From contig NZ_VLLG01000004.1 in assembly GCF_007830125.1 (NCBI RefSeq), positions 1 through 64,000 on the forward strand: a DNA stretch of 64,000 nucleotides, given 5' to 3'. This document shows, piece by piece, positions 60,861-64,000 of this stretch. The position numbers and the translations under genes are program-made. The DNA is from Chitinophaga japonensis. Lineage in GTDB: Bacteria; Bacteroidota; Bacteroidia; Chitinophagales; Chitinophagaceae. Below the pieces are notes generated by a model. It did not search any database, had not been told where the DNA came from, and saw only the letters and a list, made by a program, of their open reading frames with translations. Numbering within the stretch: the stretch's first letter is position 1; each line of letters begins with the position of its first letter.

Positions 60861-63800
60861 TCTTGTACGCCCCATAGAATATAATGGGGAATACCAGCAG
60901 CGTCAGCACCGTAGCGGTTATTAAGCCGCCTATCACCACGATGGCCAGCGGCTTCTGTGTTTCTGAGCCTACACCATGCGATACGGCGGCCGGTATGAGG
61001 CCGATGGCGGCCATCAGCGCCGTCATTACCACGGGGCGCACCCGCGACTCCACGCCCAGGCGGATGGCCTCGTTCAGCGGCATGCGTTGCTGCAGGTTTT
61101 TGTGGAACACCGATATCAGGATCACGCCGTTCTGTATGCAGATGCCGAAGAGCGCTATAAAGCCTACGCCGGCGGAGATACCGAAATTGATGCCCGTGGT
61201 GTGTATGGCCAGTATGCCGCCTATCAGCGCAAAGGGCACGTTCAGCAGTATCAGGCCGGCATCCTTAACGCTGCCCAGCATAATGAACAGGATTATGAAA
61301 ATAGCCACCAGGCTTACCGGTATCACCTGCGCCAGGCGGCCGGTGGCGCGTACCTGGTTCTCAAACTCGCCGGTCCAGCCTACGCTGTAGCCTTTGGGCA
61401 GGCGGATGGCCGCCTTTACTTTGGCCTGGGCCTCTGCAATGGTGCTGCCCAGGTCACGATCGCGCACAGAGAACTTGATGCCGATGAACCGCTTATTACC
61501 GTCCCGGTAAATGAAAGCCGGGCCGGTAATAGTGGTAATGGTGGCCAGCTCTTTCAGCGGTACCTTGTTGCCGCCCTGGGTAGGCACCATCAGGTTCTGC
61601 AGGTCCTCTTCCGTTTTGCGGTAATTGGCAGCGTAGCGGATACGGATGTCAAATTTCTTCTCGCCTTCGTATAGCTGGGTGGCGGTTTTCCCGCCAATGG
61701 CCATTTCGATCACGGCCTGTGCGTCTGCCGTGTTCACGCCATACAGGGCCATCTTGTTGTCGTGCAGGTTAATGGTCATTTCCGGTTGTCCGATGTTGCG
61801 GATCACGCCGAGGTCGCGGATGCCGGGCACTTTTTTTAACTGGGCCACTACCTGTGCGGAGAGGCTTTCCAGCTTTTCCAGGTCATCGCCGTATATTTTT
61901 ACGCCGTTGGCGGCCTTGAAGCCGGCCACGGCTTCCGATACATTGTCGCTGATAGGCTGGGAAAAGTTCAGGACTATGCCGGGGTATTTCTTCAGCCTTT
62001 GCTCCATCTGGCTGATCAGCTCATCCTGCGATATCCCCCGCTTCCATTCCTGTTTGGGCGCCAGGTCTACCTGGTATTGCACGAAGTAGAAGCCGTTAGG
62101 GTCGGTGCCGTCGTTGGAGCGCCCTACCTGCGACAGTACGCGCTTTACTTCCGGGAAGCCCCCCAGGTCCTGGCGGATGGCGTGCGCCATTTTCACGCTT
62201 TCCGTGAGCGACATGCTCATGGGCAGCTCGGTGGTCACCCAGAGGGAGCCTTCGTTCAGTTGCGGCAGGAACTCCGTGCCCAGCCAGCGGGCGGAGAAAA
62301 AGGTGAGCGCCATAAAGCCCAGGGCCAGTCCCATGCTGAGCCGCTTGTGCCCGTAGGTCCAGTTAAAGCCCCGCATCACGATCCGGTCAAAGAACTGTAC
62401 CACGGGGTTGTGCTTTTCCCGCACATTTTTGTTCAGCAGGAGGGAGCTGAGCACCGGCACCAGCGTAAGGGTGAACAGCAGGGCGCCCAGCAGGGCAAAG
62501 CCCAGCGTCCAGGCCAGCGGGGAGAACATCTTGCCCTCCACTTTCTGGAATGAAAAGATGGGTATCAGCGATATGATGATGATCAGCTTGGAGAAGAAGA
62601 TGGCTTTGGCCAGCTCCCCGCCCGTTTGCTTGATCCAGCCCATCTTGGCCAGCTTGTTGAAACGCTCCATGCCAAAGTGTTTGGCCTTGTGGTCCAGCAT
62701 CACGAAAATGCCTTCCACCATCACCACGGCCCCGTCTATAATGATCCCGAAGTCAATGGCGCCCATGCTGATCAGGTTGGCCGTCATACCTTTCAGGCGC
62801 AGGCATAAAAAGGCAAACAGCAGCGACAGCGGGATAATGATGGATACCGTGAGCGTGGTGCGCCAGTCGGCCATGAAGATGAACACGATCACCGTCACAA
62901 ACAGGATGCCTTCCGCCAGGTTGTGCAGTACGGTGTGCGTGCAGAACTCCATCAGCGTATCCCGGTCGTAAAAGGTTTCCATCCTGATGTCCGCCGGCAA
63001 TATCGTTTCATTCAGCTCTTTGATCTTGTCCTTCAGCCGGGCCAGCACTTCGGTGGGGTTCTCGCCCTTGCGCATGACTACGATGCCTTCCACCAGGTCG
63101 TCCGCTTTGTCCAGCCCCACCTGTCCCACGCGGGGCAGGGAGGATTCCTGCACGGTGGCTACGTTCTTTACCAGTAGGGGCGTGCCGTTGATGTTGTCGA
63201 GAATAATGTTCTCGATGTCGGCGATGCTGTTCAGCAGGCCGATACCCCGTACCACGTAGGCCTGCCCATTCTTTTCGATCACATCGCCGCCTACGTTGAT
63301 ATTGCTTTTGGTTACCGCCTGGTACAGCTCCAGGGGGGTAATATCGTACTTGGCTAAACGAACAGGGTCGGCGGTGATCTCGTATATCTTGTCCTGCCCG
63401 CCAAAGGCCACGATGTCCGCCACACCGGGCACGCTGCGCAGTTGCCGGTCTATCACCCAGTTCTGGTAGGTGAGCAGGTCGCGGGAGCTGCGGTGGTCGC
63501 TTTTCAGGTAGTAGCGGAATATCTCCCCGGTAGGGCCGTAGGGCGGCTGTATTTCCGGGTCCGCGCCTTCGGGCAGGGAAATGCTTTGCAGCATGTTGTT
63601 CACCTGTTGCCGGGCGAAGAAGTCCTCCACGTCATCTTCAAAGATGATCTTTACCACGGAGAGGCCGAACATGGTGATAGAGCGCACGCTGGTCTTTTTC
63701 TGTACCGCGTTCATGGCCACCTCCACGGGCAGCGTTACAAAACGCTCCACTTCCTGCGCGCTGCGGCCGTTCCACTTGGTCACGATCACGATCTGCGTAT

Positions 63801-63939
63801 TGGTGACGTCCGGGAAGGCTTCTATGGGCGTGTGCACAAATGCTACAATGCCTGAAATGACCAGGGTGGCGGTTGCAATAAATACGAACAGTTTATTCCT
63901 GAGCGAAAAGCCAACAATATTTTTAATGAGTCTGTTCAT
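60844..63939 (-). CDS. CusA/CzcA family heavy-metal efflux RND permease
   Basis: A 1031-residue inner-membrane pump of the heavy-metal RND family, of normal length. It has 12 membrane helices in two halves and two large periplasmic loops. The intramembrane acidic motif is AIDFGIIIDGAVVMVE near residue 405. The loop segments VTNTQIVIVTKWNGRSAQEVERFV and WVTTELPMSMSLTESV are typical. It exports metal ions with a membrane-fusion protein and a TolC partner, which are not in the window and may lie beyond the right edge. The last residues come from a short repeat. Confidence 0.9.
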   Translation of the reverse strand: MNRLIKNIVGFSLRNKLFVFIATATLVISGIVAFVHTPIEAFPDVTNTQIVIVTKWNGRSAQEVERFVTLPVEVAMNAVQKKTSVRSITMFGLSVVKIIFEDDVEDFFARQQVNNMLQSISLPEGADPEIQPPYGPTGEIFRYYLKSDHRSSRDLLTYQNWVIDRQLRSVPGVADIVAFGGQDKIYEITADPVRLAKYDITPLELYQAVTKSNINVGGDVIEKNGQAYVVRGIGLLNSIADIENIILDNINGTPLLVKNVATVQESSLPRVGQVGLDKADDLVEGIVVMRKGENPTEVLARLKDKIKELNETILPADIRMETFYDRDTLMEFCTHTVLHNLAEGILFVTVIVFIFMADWRTTLTVSIIIPLSLLFAFLCLRLKGMTANLISMGAIDFGIIIDGAVVMVEGIFVMLDHKAKHFGMERFNKLAKMGWIKQTGGELAKAIFFSKLIIIISLIPIFSFQKVEGKMFSPLAWTLGFALLGALLFTLTLVPVLSSLLLNKNVREKHNPVVQFFDRIVMRGFNWTYGHKRLSMGLALGFMALTFFSARWLGTEFLPQLNEGSLWVTTELPMSMSLTESVKMAHAIRQDLGGFPEVKRVLSQVGRSNDGTDPNGFYFVQYQVDLAPKQEWKRGISQDELISQMEQRLKKYPGIVLNFSQPISDNVSEAVAGFKAANGVKIYGDDLEKLESLSAQVVAQLKKVPGIRDLGVIRNIGQPEMTINLHDNKMALYGVNTADAQAVIEMAIGGKTATQLYEGEKKFDIRIRYAANYRKTEEDLQNLMVPTQGGNKVPLKELATITTITGPAFIYRDGNKRFIGIKFSVRDRDLGSTIAEAQAKVKAAIRLPKGYSVGWTGEFENQVRATGRLAQVIPVSLVAIFIILFIMLGSVKDAGLILLNVPFALIGGILAIHTTGINFGISAGVGFIALFGICIQNGVILISVFHKNLQQRMPLNEAIRLGVESRVRPVVMTALMAAIGLIPAAVSHGVGSETQKPLAIVVIGGLITATVLTLLVFPIIFYGAYKKVGSH

Positions 63940-63954
63940 GCCGGACAGTTGTCA

Positions 63955-63985
63955 ATTAATAATTAATAATGAATAATTAATAATA
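63955..63985. repeat. Heptamer array at the window edge (unit TTAATAA)
   Basis: TTAATAA-type units repeat with period 7 just upstream of the RND pump. The unit equals that of the element at 17691. The opposite arm would be outside the window. Confidence 0.5.
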
Positions 63986-64000
63986 CCTGTAACACCAGTG

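Overview
The window looks like a chromosomal segment of a Bacteroidota bacterium, most likely a Chitinophagaceae member (Chitinophaga-like; this placement is inference). Signs are a SusC/SusD pair, a C-terminal type IX secretion sorting domain, lipoproteins ending their signal in SC or GC, promoters of the TAnnTTTG type, few Shine-Dalgarno sites, a DUF5686 protein and a LytTR two-component pair.

Layout. An intact IS982-type insertion sequence (1-1040) abuts a surface-polysaccharide region that runs to about 21.1 kb. Its left half is on the minus strand (1048-9345): an esterase, a half-size TolC-like protein, an O-antigen ligase/polymerase, a 36-residue membrane peptide, an acyltransferase, a Wzc-like chain-length protein and a GT-C type membrane protein. 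Its right half is on the plus strand (9977-18654): a receiver protein, a priming sugar transferase, two GT2 enzymes, an asparagine synthase, a GT4 enzyme, a methyltransferase and a GT14 enzyme. A minus-strand FkbM methyltransferase and a flippase close the region. Together these cover priming, chain extension, decoration, flipping and polymerisation of one exported glycan. A 1585-residue secreted protein (esterase, beta-helix, eight PKD-like domains, sorting tag) follows.

From 26.4 kb there is a short operon of a 58-residue lipoprotein ending in CPACGMG and a DUF692/MNIO oxidase. I read it as a small RiPP pathway and consider it the best candidate for an unusual system here. The rest is mixed accessory and housekeeping content: a GT4 gene with an IS remnant upstream, a YncE-like propeller, a GNAT-nitrilase fusion, a thiamine-binding protein, a TPR histidine kinase with LuxR regulator, SusCD, a YeiH-type exporter, a ChbG-like deacetylase, a nucleoside-recognition transporter, ychF, a TonB receptor, a decayed and an intact tail-fiber-like gene, an amidohydrolase, metX-osmC-metZ, a DUF5686 protein, trhO, LytTR/LytS and an RND metal pump at the right edge.

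Two features cut across the whole window. First, at least a dozen gene junctions carry an inverted repeat whose arms are arrays of a 7-bp unit. The heptamer differs from locus to locus but is shared by both arms of one locus, and it often encodes the last or first residues of the adjacent genes. Second, a repeated leader with a micro-ORF starting MRGS sits directly against the start codons of two polysaccharide-region genes, once as a tandem pair. No rRNA, tRNA or CRISPR array was recognised.
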